From Flammeovirgaceae bacterium UBA1842 (GTDB taxonomy: Bacteria > Bacteroidota > Bacteroidia > Cytophagales > Cyclobacteriaceae), in the NCBI GenBank assembly GCA_002338655.1, contig DDIU01000050.1, positions 1-62,296 of the forward strand: DNA of 62,296 bases, read 5' to 3'. Both the position numbers and the translations under genes were made by a program. Positions 34,134 to 42,756 of this stretch are shown here, one piece after another. The notes under the pieces were generated by a model that saw only the letters and a program-made list of their open reading frames with translations, had not been told where the DNA came from and ran no database searches. Position 1 is the first letter of the stretch, and every line of letters starts with the position of its first letter.

Positions 34134-34141
34134 TAGCTTTG
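34134..34141 (+). promoter_or_regulatory. candidate -7 box before the M48 protease gene
   Basis: TAGCTTTG is a perfect match to the Bacteroidota -7 consensus TAnnTTTG. It lies 18 bp before the ATG at 34160. No convincing -33 TTTG was seen at the usual distance. Confidence 0.45.
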
Positions 34142-34159
34142 ACCCTTAAATTATTACCA

Positions 34160-35392
34160 ATGACACCACAGACTATACTTTATATTATTTTGGGAATTGT
34201 ATTGTTCGACTATCTATTCGAGCAGCTTTTGGACTATTTGAATTTAAAAGCGAGAAGGAAGGACCTACCTGATGAAATAAAGTCCTTTTATGATGAAGAT
34301 AAATATGCTAAATCGCAAGAATACCATAAGGCCCTAAGTAGGTTTTCGTTTTTAAGTTCAGCTGTTGGTTTTATTGCCAGTTTCGCCATTCTAAGTTTAG
34401 GGGGATTTGGCTATTTAGACACTTTACTGAGGCCATTGGTGGGAGAGGGGCTCGTACTCTCACTTTCGTATTTTGGTATTTTATTTATCCTTTCTGATTT
34501 ACTAAGCCTTCCGTTTGCTTTGTATTCCACATTTGTTATCGAACAGAAATTCGGTTTCAATCAAACTACCGTCAAAACATTTATTACCGATAAATTGAAA
34601 GGATATTTAATGACTATCATAATAGGAGGAGTACTAGTGGGCACTTTGATCTATCTTATTTTGAATATCGGTGAGCCATTCTGGATATACTTTTGGGTAG
34701 TAGCTACTGTTTTCATTTTAATAATGAACATGTTCTATACATCCTTGATCCTTCCTTTATTCAATAAGCTTACCCCATTGGCTGATGGGGAATTGAAGGA
34801 GGCCATTCAAAAATATAGTCAACAAGTTGATTTTCCTTTGGACAATATTTTTGTGATTGATGGATCAAAGCGATCAAAAAAGGCCAATGCATTTTTCTCA
34901 GGTATTGGTAAAAAGAAGAAGATCGTATTATATGATACACTAATAGAAAACCATTCCGTGGAAGAGCTCGTGTCTGTGCTGGCGCATGAGGTTGGACATT
35001 TTAAGAAAAAACATGTTATCTATGGCCTATTTATATCAATCCTTCAGATAGGCGTGATGTTATTCATTATGTCACAGATGATCTATAGTGAGGCTACTTC
35101 CGTAGCGCTTGGAGGTGAGCAACTGGCAATTCACCTCAACTTACTTGCTTTTGGTATTCTCTATTCCCCAATTTCTAAAATATTAGGATTGTTGGGCAAT
35201 ATGCTTAGCCGAAAGAATGAGTTTGAAGCAGATGCATTTGCCAAACAGACTTATAACGGTGAGGTGATGCAAGCGGCACTTAAGAAGTTATCTGTTGATA
35301 ATCTGAGCAACTTATACCCTCACCCGGCTTACGTGTTTATTCATTATTCACACCCTCCTTTATTAAAGAGGTTGGAAGCTTTAGCCCAATGA
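34160..35392 (+). CDS. M48 CAAX-type (Ste24-like) membrane metalloprotease
   Basis: A 410-residue protein with several membrane segments and the zinc motif HEVGH near residues 276-280 (in LAHEVGHFKKKH). The third zinc ligand is the Glu of NEFEADAFA near 353, the pattern of the Ste24/CAAX prenyl protease 1 family. The N-terminal CAAX prenyl-protease region contains FDYLFEQLLDYLN. I start at the ATG; the longer frame starts with TTG at 34139. In bacteria these proteases have roles in membrane-protein turnover. The 3' end overlaps the convergent YfhO-like gene by 12 bases. Confidence 0.92.
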   Translation: MTPQTILYIILGIVLFDYLFEQLLDYLNLKARRKDLPDEIKSFYDEDKYAKSQEYHKALSRFSFLSSAVGFIASFAILSLGGFGYLDTLLRPLVGEGLVLSLSYFGILFILSDLLSLPFALYSTFVIEQKFGFNQTTVKTFITDKLKGYLMTIIIGGVLVGTLIYLILNIGEPFWIYFWVVATVFILIMNMFYTSLILPLFNKLTPLADGELKEAIQKYSQQVDFPLDNIFVIDGSKRSKKANAFFSGIGKKKKIVLYDTLIENHSVEELVSVLAHEVGHFKKKHVIYGLFISILQIGVMLFIMSQMIYSEATSVALGGEQLAIHLNLLAFGILYSPISKILGLLGNMLSRKNEFEADAFAKQTYNGEVMQAALKKLSVDNLSNLYPHPAYVFIHYSHPPLLKRLEALAQ

Positions 35393-37822
35393 TTTTTTGG
35401 CGGAATAGCCAACACTTCCTAGAACCAAAATTAGTAATACAAGACAGGAAGCTAAGGTGATCTTGTTGCCCACTGTAAAAGCCACGGGTTTGAACTCAAA
35501 CACGATGGTATGTTTACCTGCTGGAATTTTCAGTGCCCTTAATATGAAGTTGGCCCTTAATATTTCAGATTCCTTGCCGTCAATGGTAGCTACCCATCCT
35601 TTTGGATAGTAGATCTCTGAAAAAATGGCCATGGCCTCACCACTTAAATCGGCTTCATAGACGATGTGGTTTAGACCATATTCCTTCACCTTAATACTCC
35701 CTTGTTGACTAAAATTAGTAGTATTTAGCTTGAATTTAGATTGGTCAATAACAGCGGTTATATCCGGGTCGATTTGACAGGTTTCTGCCAATTCCTCATC
35801 TGGGTTGTTGACCAATACTACATTGCCCACGAGCCAAACATTTCCCAATGCTTTATCGTTGGTAATAAATTGATTTTTATCTGGACCAAATGTTAAATAT
35901 TTTGCGTTAAGCATGTTAATGGCAGAATAAGGGGATAAATCCATTTCCCCGCTTTGAATCCCCTTTATTAACGCATCTCTTTGACCCTCAACGCATTGTG
36001 TATAGAAATCCTGATATCTACGCAACTTGGCGCCATGGTAGCCACCTAAAGAGCTATGGTGATACGATGTACGCGCCTCACTCATGGCATCGGGCTGTAA
36101 ATTATACACGCGATAGTGAGATTGATCCTTTAAAATCTCTTTGTCAGCGGCTGTTGGTGTAATAAAAGTCTTATCACTGGATCTACGATAATTTTTGTCA
36201 CCAAAACTTCTTTTGTCCACCACTACTACATCAATAACCATCAATAGAACCAGTATCAATGAGAATACTGCATATTGGATTTTGTTTTTGAGGTAGAGGT
36301 ATATGATAGCGAAAGAAAGGGCAATAAAAATCAGCGACCTAATGGCGTCACCACGCATAAGGGATTCTCTGTCAGCACTCAAGGCACTTGTAAACCAGGC
36401 AGGCAATTGTGATTCCCCGGCATTGGTAAATGAGGCTACCCCAGCAAAAAGGACAACCAACAGGCACAACCCGCCCACCGCACTTAATGCGATGAACAGT
36501 TTTTTCTTAATTTCTTTCGTCCATCCGGAAGCTAATAATTTTTCCAAACCAATAAACCCTAATAATGGCATAGCTGTAAAGACCATAATAATGGTGAATG
36601 TGACGGATCTGAACTTGTTGTAACCAGGGAAGTAGTCAAACATGAAATAATTGAATGACTTAAAACTATCACCCAAACTCAGTAGAATACCTAGAATGGC
36701 CACAGTAACCAACCAAACGGTGTATTTTTTTTCTGCAAATAGAATACCGATAACAAACAGAAAACAAACAATGGCTCCCATATAATAAGGTGCAGGCGGT
36801 TTTTCACCCCAATAAGAAGAAGAATAGCGGGCTAATTGATTGGCTAATTGGTTATCTCCAGAGCGCTGAAGTGCCTTGAGCACTTCACTGTCTTCATCTT
36901 GCACTAAGAAATGACCATAGCCGCCCCCTAGAAAATTTGGGATAAGAATGGTCATAGGGCCCCATGGGTCATTACTGTACTGGAAGGCATAATCTTTACT
37001 CAACCCTCTCTTTTCTCCGCTTGACTGTGGGAGGGTAAGCTCTGATTGCCCTCTTATTGAATATTTGGAATATTCGTAGGTAGTCCAAAATTTGCCAATA
37101 AAAGTCCCCAATGCGATGAGGGCTGCAAAAAGAAGGACACCCAAGGTTTTACTGTATTCTAGTAATGCCTTATTTTTTATAGCATCATACAGTTGTATGG
37201 CTCCATATATTAAGACAATCAAAAATAAGTAATAAGTTATTTGCAAATGGTTCTCGCGTAGTTCCAGTGCCAATCCAAGTGCGGTGACACCAACCCCTAA
37301 TATTCTTTTTTTATTAAATGCCAGATGAACTCCGGCCAACACCAAAGGCATAAAGGCCACTGCCCCGATTCTTGAATTATGACCAGCACCCAATCCAATG
37401 ATCATATAAGTGGATAGGCCAAAGGCTAAGGCTCCGGCTATGGCCAAATACGGCCGAACTTTAAAGGCCAATAGTAGGATGTAGAAACTTATGAAGGCCA
37501 GAAAAATATTGCTTATGGGGTGGGGAAGTTTTAAAGAAAGCAGCGATTTAAATCCACCAACAATACCATCATGCCAACTTACATTTATCAGGTAAGCGGG
37601 CATGCCTCCAAACATGGAATTTGTCCAAAGGCCTTCTTCACCTGTTTGCTCCCGATATTCGATTAACTCATGGGCACTACCTTTCCATTGATTAATGTCA
37701 TGTTGATCCAGGGACTTGTTATCAAGAAAAATAGGGTTAAAAAATGAAACTGTTGTAATGAGGAACACAACTACAGCAACAACATGTGGCAGTATATTCT
37801 TTGCAAAGTTTATCGACTTCAT
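35381..37822 (-). CDS. YfhO-family integral membrane protein
   Basis: An 813-residue protein with many membrane helices (about 12) and a large C-terminal extracytoplasmic domain. N-terminal motifs include DQHDINQW and the family region MFGGMPAYLI near 68. YfhO proteins belong to the GT-C glycosyltransferase-like fold and in Gram-positive bacteria add sugar modifications to lipoteichoic acid; in Bacteroidota the acceptor is not known. A C-terminal segment with EIYYPKGWVATIDGKE near 739 is also a family feature. Monocistronic, 48 bp from the tauE-type gene. Confidence 0.87.
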   Translation of the reverse strand: MKSINFAKNILPHVVAVVVFLITTVSFFNPIFLDNKSLDQHDINQWKGSAHELIEYREQTGEEGLWTNSMFGGMPAYLINVSWHDGIVGGFKSLLSLKLPHPISNIFLAFISFYILLLAFKVRPYLAIAGALAFGLSTYMIIGLGAGHNSRIGAVAFMPLVLAGVHLAFNKKRILGVGVTALGLALELRENHLQITYYLFLIVLIYGAIQLYDAIKNKALLEYSKTLGVLLFAALIALGTFIGKFWTTYEYSKYSIRGQSELTLPQSSGEKRGLSKDYAFQYSNDPWGPMTILIPNFLGGGYGHFLVQDEDSEVLKALQRSGDNQLANQLARYSSSYWGEKPPAPYYMGAIVCFLFVIGILFAEKKYTVWLVTVAILGILLSLGDSFKSFNYFMFDYFPGYNKFRSVTFTIIMVFTAMPLLGFIGLEKLLASGWTKEIKKKLFIALSAVGGLCLLVVLFAGVASFTNAGESQLPAWFTSALSADRESLMRGDAIRSLIFIALSFAIIYLYLKNKIQYAVFSLILVLLMVIDVVVVDKRSFGDKNYRRSSDKTFITPTAADKEILKDQSHYRVYNLQPDAMSEARTSYHHSSLGGYHGAKLRRYQDFYTQCVEGQRDALIKGIQSGEMDLSPYSAINMLNAKYLTFGPDKNQFITNDKALGNVWLVGNVVLVNNPDEELAETCQIDPDITAVIDQSKFKLNTTNFSQQGSIKVKEYGLNHIVYEADLSGEAMAIFSEIYYPKGWVATIDGKESEILRANFILRALKIPAGKHTIVFEFKPVAFTVGNKITLASCLVLLILVLGSVGYSAKKSLG

Positions 37823-37870
37823 ATTTATCAGAGTAAGCTAGTCTGCAAATTAGAAAAGTTTAGGAGGGAA

Positions 37871-38626
37871 TTAAAACCCAAACAAATAATCATTAAGGAT
37901 TTTTAAGCTGGCTATTAAAACGAGTACAGCAGTGGTTCTTTGCACCGTAGTATTCGAAAATTTCAGTACAGCTAATCTAGAGCCAATTTGTCCACCTAGG
38001 AATACAGCAACGAGCAATGGCCAGGACCAGTAAAGATCCAAATAAGGAGGGTGCTGAAGCCATTGTCCAAAAAGTCCAGCAATGGAATTGACCAAAATAA
38101 AAAAGCTGGAAATGGCAGCGATTTTCTTGGCTTTGTTCCAATTCATAAAATTGAGAACAGGAGATAAAAATATGCCCCCACCGATACCCACCATACCGGA
38201 GATAAATCCGATAACACCCCCAATGCTGCCAGCAACAAGGTCAGTCCTTTCTACTACGCTTTTGTTATTACCTGTGGCATTTTTCATCCATAATACTATT
38301 GCTGCAATGAATAAAGTAAGTCCCAAAAGAATAAAGATAAACCCTGCAGATAAAGGAAGGTAGCCGCCCAAAAAAGCTAGGGGGACACTGGCCAAAACCA
38401 AGGGTAAAGAGCGTCTAATATTCAAATAACCCTCCTGATAAAATATATAGGTACCCCCAGACACCACGATAATATTACACATCAAGGCTGTTGACCGCAA
38501 AACAAACAAGTCAACCCCTGCTAGAATCAAAATAGCGATGTAACTCGATCCACCCCCAAACCCTACCGAAGAATAGAATATGGCAATCAAAAAAAAGAAA
38601 ATCGAAAGTAAATAAGGGTTTTCCAT
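37871..38626 (-). CDS. TauE/SafE-family membrane protein (possible anion or sulfite exporter)
   Basis: A 251-residue protein with about eight hydrophobic segments and the two repeat motifs of the family: FYSSVGFGGGSSY near 17-29 and GFISGMVGIGGGIFLSPVL near 139-157. Members export sulfite, sulfoacetate or related anions. Its start lies one base after the moaA stop on the same strand, so the two are almost certainly co-transcribed. Its placement within a molybdenum cofactor cluster is discussed in the findings. Confidence 0.9.
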   Translation of the reverse strand: MENPYLLSIFFFLIAIFYSSVGFGGGSSYIAILILAGVDLFVLRSTALMCNIIVVSGGTYIFYQEGYLNIRRSLPLVLASVPLAFLGGYLPLSAGFIFILLGLTLFIAAIVLWMKNATGNNKSVVERTDLVAGSIGGVIGFISGMVGIGGGIFLSPVLNFMNWNKAKKIAAISSFFILVNSIAGLFGQWLQHPPYLDLYWSWPLLVAVFLGGQIGSRLAVLKFSNTTVQRTTAVLVLIASLKILNDYLFGF

Positions 38627-38627
38627 A

Positions 38628-39605
38628 TTATCCGCCTATGCTCGACATTGATTCGAAGGATTGTGATTGTCTGTTGGCCTCTGCTGCCCAGCCATCTTTA
38701 TGTTTGCCCATAATTGCCTTTTTTAATGATTCAGATAGTTCTTTGTCAGAATAACCTGATCGCATTAAATCCCTTAAATTTAATCCTCCACTATCATACA
38801 GGCAGTTTTTCATTGTGCCCTCAGAGGTTATTCTAATTCGGTTACACGAACCGCAAAATGTACGCGAATAGGCCGCTATAACACCCAGGTTCCCCTTGCT
38901 ATACGGGGCTTTATAATGATAAGCCGTACTGTTGAGTGGATCCTCAATTCGTTGAAGTTGACCAAACTCCCCCTCTAAAACCGAGATTATTTCTTTATAG
39001 TCAATCACATTGTGGGCCGTACCCGTTCCGTTGAACGGCATCTCTTCAATATATCTTACCGACACATTATCTTCAAGGCTTAGTTTGGCCATTGGAATAA
39101 TATCCTCCTCATTTTTGCCCTTCATCACCACCATATTTACTTTCAAAGGGATATGCTGATCAAGGATTTTACCGTAGGTGGCCATTACAGTATCAAATTC
39201 ATCGCGCCTGGTTATGTTCTTAAACCTTGCTTTGTCTAATGTGTCTAAACTAAGATTGATCGAAGAAATGTCAATGTCTTTTAATTGTTGGATGTAATCA
39301 CCTGTTAAAACCCCATTGGTAGTAATATGAAGCTCTTCTAGGGCGCTGTTGGTTCTTAATTTTCTAAGGAATTGCATCAGATCCCTTCTTACAAATGGTT
39401 CGCCCCCTGTAATTCTCACCTTGGTTACGCCTAATGTGGTAAGGATAGAAACCATTCGCTCCATCTCTTCAAAACTGAGCAGGTCATTTTTAGGTACATA
39501 ATCTATTCCCTCAGCAGGCATGCAATAAAAGCAGCGTAAGTTGCACCTGTCTGTGACTGCTAAGCGTACATAAGTTATTTGTCTACCGAAAGAATCCACT
39601 AACAT
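38628..39605 (-). CDS. moaA: GTP 3',8-cyclase
   Basis: A 325-residue radical SAM enzyme for the first step of molybdenum cofactor synthesis. The first cluster motif CNLRCFYC is near residues 21-28, and a C-terminal set (FCGSCNRIRIT near 271, with a third Cys near 288) binds the second [4Fe-4S] cluster. The protein ends in GG, the MoaA C-terminal hallmark needed for activity. MoaC is also encoded in this cluster (40991-41470). It is divergent from moaD with a 144-bp gap that holds an inverted repeat. Confidence 0.96.
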   Translation of the reverse strand: MLVDSFGRQITYVRLAVTDRCNLRCFYCMPAEGIDYVPKNDLLSFEEMERMVSILTTLGVTKVRITGGEPFVRRDLMQFLRKLRTNSALEELHITTNGVLTGDYIQQLKDIDISSINLSLDTLDKARFKNITRRDEFDTVMATYGKILDQHIPLKVNMVVMKGKNEEDIIPMAKLSLEDNVSVRYIEEMPFNGTGTAHNVIDYKEIISVLEGEFGQLQRIEDPLNSTAYHYKAPYSKGNLGVIAAYSRTFCGSCNRIRITSEGTMKNCLYDSGGLNLRDLMRSGYSDKELSESLKKAIMGKHKDGWAAEANRQSQSFESMSSIGG

Positions 39606-39660
39606 ACTAGCTAATATAAAACAAATAGATGAGCTCTTTCAAGGAAGGCATTAAAGAACC

Positions 39661-39700
39661 ATGATCATTTAACACAAACAATGGTTAAGTTACTGATCAT
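39661..39700. promoter_or_regulatory. inverted repeat between moaA and moaD
   Basis: ATGATCATTTAAC, a ten-base spacer, then GTTAAGTTACTGATCAT: arms ATGATCA/TGATCAT and TTAAC/GTTAA pair on opposite strands, with extra bases in the right arm. It lies between divergent moaA (start 39605) and moaD (start 39750), a good place for an operator controlling both. A cofactor riboswitch is unlikely because the arms are short and no conserved core was recognised. Confidence 0.5.
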
Positions 39701-39749
39701 TAATATTTTTACTTTTAATCTTTCTAACTTTAATCTTTAACGATTTGAC

Positions 39750-39989
39750 ATGGAATTAAAGATTTTACTGTTTGGAATAACAAAGGACATCATTGGTAGT
39801 TCGCCCCATACTTTAAATATGGATGGAAATACCGTGGCTAATCTGAGGAGAATGCTTATTGAAAAATACCCAAAATTAGCTGGGTTGAAATCAATATTGA
39901 TTGCCGTAAACAATGAATATGCCGATGAAGAGTTAGTAATTAAAGAAGGTGACGAGGTGGCATTGATACCACCGGTAAGTGGCGGCTAA
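39750..39989 (+). CDS. moaD: molybdopterin synthase small subunit (sulfur carrier)
   Basis: A 79-residue ubiquitin-fold protein. It ends in VSGG, the diglycine tail that carries the thiocarboxylate sulfur delivered to precursor Z. NLRRMLIEKYP near residue 30 and VNNEYAD near 51 match the family. The moaE ATG follows its stop by one base. Confidence 0.93.
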   Translation: MELKILLFGITKDIIGSSPHTLNMDGNTVANLRRMLIEKYPKLAGLKSILIAVNNEYADEELVIKEGDEVALIPPVSGG

Positions 39990-39990
39990 T

Positions 39991-40401
39991 ATGATTCAAA
40001 TCAAAGAAGAGCAATTAAGTGTCGAGGAGGCAATAAAATATGTTTCCTATCCAGCCTGTGGAGGCATTAATACTTTTGTAGGTACTGTAAGAAATTCAAC
40101 CAAAGGGCGAAATGTACTTCATTTGGAATTTGAAGCTTATCCGGCAATGGCTATTTTGGAATTGAAGAAAATTGCAGAAAGGGCAAAAAATGAATTCGGT
40201 GCTTTCGAGATTGCTATTCTTCACCGAATTGGTAAAGTAGAAATTGGTGAAGCCGCTGTGGTTATTGCTGTTTCTTCACCGCATAGAGAGGCCTCCTTTG
40301 CAGCGTGTAAATTTGCCATCGATACGTTAAAAAATACGGTTCCAATTTGGAAAAAGGAGATATTTGAAGATGGTGAAGTTTGGGTGTCCGCTCATCCGTA
40401 A
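39991..40401 (+). CDS. moaE: molybdopterin synthase large subunit
   Basis: A 136-residue catalytic subunit that makes molybdopterin from precursor Z with MoaD. Family motifs: CGGINTFVGTVRN near residues 23-35 and HRIGKVEIGEAAV near 77-89, then VSSPHREASFAACKFAID near 94 and WKKEIFEDGEVWV near the C-terminus. The ATG at 39991 follows the moaD stop by one base; an in-frame GTG inside moaD (39979) would be an alternative start. moaD-moaE form an operon. Confidence 0.95.
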   Translation: MIQIKEEQLSVEEAIKYVSYPACGGINTFVGTVRNSTKGRNVLHLEFEAYPAMAILELKKIAERAKNEFGAFEIAILHRIGKVEIGEAAVVIAVSSPHREASFAACKFAIDTLKNTVPIWKKEIFEDGEVWVSAHP

Positions 40402-40446
40402 TGTATTTTGTGTGGACTTAGCGAGGAACGAAGCAATCCAAAAATT

Positions 40447-41001
40447 CTATCTTGAACTTTTAATTATCAAACCCTTCTCCTTTTGATCATTCACATTAAT
40501 TAGACTTTTATAATTTGCCTGAAGAACGTTAATAGGTAGGCTTTTAAGAAATCTCTTTGGACTATCACCTTTATAATGCTTCAAACGTTCCCCACATGAT
40601 TCCTCCCAAATCCCAAACAGGGGATTGATGTCCTCTTTATCTTTGAAACATACCGCATCTATTGATCTACTTCGTCCTTTAATTAACAGTTCAATCTCAG
40701 TTTTGGTAATAAAAGGCATATCACACGGTATGATCAACCAATTGGCTGTAGGCTCATATTCAAAAGCATTTCTGATACCCTCCATCGGCCCCATACCATC
40801 ATATTTATCAATTATACAGGGTAGCGGATCAAATCTTTCGGCCTGTGAGGTATTACAGGATAGGTACACCTTATTACAATATTTCGATAGTAAATTATAG
40901 CAATATAGGTATTGAGGATCACCATTGTAATTGATCAGGCTTTTGTCCTCACCCATGCGTGTACTTTTCCCTCCACATAGTACTAATCCGTTAAACTGCA
41001 T
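40447..41001 (-). CDS. mobA: molybdenum cofactor guanylyltransferase
   Basis: A 184-residue nucleotidyltransferase that adds GMP to molybdopterin. The GTP-binding start LCGGKSTRMGEDKSLI lies at residues 7-22, followed by ANWLIIPCDMPFI near 85, where the metal-binding Asp is located. The C-terminus is slightly short but complete. It overlaps the end of moaC by 11 bases, in the same direction (operon moaC-mobA). Presence of MobA means the organism can make the guanylated (bis-MGD type) cofactor. Confidence 0.9.
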   Translation of the reverse strand: MQFNGLVLCGGKSTRMGEDKSLINYNGDPQYLYCYNLLSKYCNKVYLSCNTSQAERFDPLPCIIDKYDGMGPMEGIRNAFEYEPTANWLIIPCDMPFITKTEIELLIKGRSRSIDAVCFKDKEDINPLFGIWEESCGERLKHYKGDSPKRFLKSLPINVLQANYKSLINVNDQKEKGLIIKSSR

Positions 41002-41470
41002 GGTAGTTACTCTTTCCCCCTGTCTTTGAAATTAACCTGGTTTCTTTAATGACAATCTCATGTGACATTGCTTTGCACATATCATAGATTGTTAACGCAG
41101 CAACAGATGCACCTGTTAGCGCCTCCATTTCAACGCCAGTTTTGCCTATTGTAGTAGCTTTGCAATGAATGATAATGTCATTACCCTTCACTTTGATATC
41201 TATTTTGCAATTGGTCAAGTTGAGTTGATGACAGAAGGGGATAAGTTCTGATGTTTTTTTTGCCCCCAATACACCGGCAATAATACTGGTGTGGAATACT
41301 GAGCCTTTTTTTGTAATAATATCGTCACCCTTCAATAAGGCCATTATATCATCATTGACAGTCACTATACTTTCGGCAATGGCCACACGCTTTGAATCTG
41401 ATTTTGACGAAACATCTACCATTTTCGGATTGCCGTCTTCATCGATATGTGTTAATTTGTCATCAGTCAT
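40991..41470 (-). CDS. moaC: cyclic pyranopterin monophosphate synthase
   Basis: A 159-residue enzyme that works with MoaA in precursor Z formation. Motifs KMVDVSSKSDSKRVAIA near residues 16-32, GAKKTSELIPFCHQL near 69-83, GKTGVEMEALTGASVAALTIYDMCKA near 110-135 and ISKTGGKS near the end are all MoaC landmarks. I use the ATG at 41470; the longer frame begins with TTG. Its start is only 19 bp from the divergent moeA start. Confidence 0.95.
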   Translation of the reverse strand: MTDDKLTHIDEDGNPKMVDVSSKSDSKRVAIAESIVTVNDDIMALLKGDDIITKKGSVFHTSIIAGVLGAKKTSELIPFCHQLNLTNCKIDIKVKGNDIIIHCKATTIGKTGVEMEALTGASVAALTIYDMCKAMSHEIVIKETRLISKTGGKSNYHAV

Positions 41471-41489
41471 ATAGATCAAATTTAGTTAA

Positions 41490-42686
41490 ATGATTACAGT
41501 TGAAGAAGCAAGTTCGATAATACAAAGCAACCTATTCAAACCACGCGAGATATCGGTGCCATTGGACCAATGTAATGGAATGACGCTGGCAGAGCCAATT
41601 CATGCTGATCGGGACTTTCCACCCTTTGATCGGGTGATGATGGATGGTGTGGCAATAGCCAGTAAATCGTTTTACAGCGATCAGCGAAATTTTACTATTG
41701 AAGGAGTGCAAATGGCAGGGATGCCGCAACTAACACTTAACGATCCTTCCAAATGCATTGAGGTAATGACTGGTGCCGTGCTACCTAAAAATACAGATGC
41801 TGTGATCCGCTATGAGGACGTAACCATTGAAAATAGGGTAGTCAGTATTAATTCTGATACCGTTGAGTCAATGCAAAATGTGCATTTGCAGGGCATGGAT
41901 AGTGCCAAGGACACTGTTTTGATAAGAAATGGGACGAAAATTTCCACCGCAGAGATTGGGATTTTGGCAACTGTAGGCAAAGGGGAAGTAATGGTTTACG
42001 CACCACCCAAAGTGGCCATAGTATCCACTGGGGACGAGCTTGTTTCGGTAAGGGAAATTCCAAAGGAATATCAAATCAGGCAATCCAACAGTCATGTACT
42101 AAAGGCTGCTTTAATGGGAATGGGCATTGAAGCCACCATTTTTCATATTATTGATGAACAAGCACAAATGAACAAGGCCATGGATAAAATCTTTACAGAA
42201 CATGATGTAATGATATTGAGTGGTGGCGTGTCTAAAGGCCGCAAGGACTTTGTACCTGAGGTACTTAATGAACTTGGTGTGAAAAAGTTATTTCACGGTG
42301 TAAAACAACGACCGGGAAAGCCATTTTGGTTTGGAACCCGAGAAGATAATAAAACGGTATTTGCCCTTCCTGGTAATCCAGTATCTACTTTTATGTGCTT
42401 TTACAAATACATTAAACCGTGGATCAATGCATCGCTGTTGGTAAAAGAAAAAGCAGAATTTGGCATTCTAAATGAAGGTTTTACATTTGATAAGCCCATG
42501 ACTTATTTTCTTCAAGTCAAAGTGTCGAATGTAGATGGGCAGCTTATTGCAACCCCCGTTCAAGGCCAGGGCTCAGGGGATTTGGGCAATCTATTATTGG
42601 CCGATGGGTTTTTGGAGTTGGAACAAACTGTCTCGAATTTTTCAAAGGGAAAAGTATTTCCATTTATTCGTTATAGATCAGCTTGA
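41490..42686 (+). CDS. moeA: molybdopterin molybdenumtransferase
   Basis: A 398-residue protein that inserts molybdate into molybdopterin. PPFDRVMMDGVAI near residues 44-56 and VMTGAVLPKNTDAVIRYEDV near 93-112 are the domain 1/2 landmarks; the MoeA catalytic domain has VAIVSTGDEL near 176 and SGGVSKGRKDFVPEVL near 244, and KQRPGKPFWFG near 275. Domain 4 closes the protein. It is divergent from moaC. No separate moaB/mogA adenylyltransferase is in the window, so that step may be encoded elsewhere. Confidence 0.95.
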   Translation: MITVEEASSIIQSNLFKPREISVPLDQCNGMTLAEPIHADRDFPPFDRVMMDGVAIASKSFYSDQRNFTIEGVQMAGMPQLTLNDPSKCIEVMTGAVLPKNTDAVIRYEDVTIENRVVSINSDTVESMQNVHLQGMDSAKDTVLIRNGTKISTAEIGILATVGKGEVMVYAPPKVAIVSTGDELVSVREIPKEYQIRQSNSHVLKAALMGMGIEATIFHIIDEQAQMNKAMDKIFTEHDVMILSGGVSKGRKDFVPEVLNELGVKKLFHGVKQRPGKPFWFGTREDNKTVFALPGNPVSTFMCFYKYIKPWINASLLVKEKAEFGILNEGFTFDKPMTYFLQVKVSNVDGQLIATPVQGQGSGDLGNLLLADGFLELEQTVSNFSKGKVFPFIRYRSA

Positions 42687-42726
42687 AAATCTTTTCTAAT
42701 TAAATTCATTTGACCTCAAAAATCCA

Positions 42727-42734
42727 TAATTTTG
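42727..42734 (+). promoter_or_regulatory. candidate -7 box before ffh
   Basis: TAATTTTG matches TAnnTTTG exactly and lies 22 bp before the ffh ATG at 42757. An upstream TTTGACC is only about 14 bp away, short for a -33 box, so the pairing is uncertain. Confidence 0.4.
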
Positions 42735-42756
42735 CACCCTTTAAAAGTATTTGGAT

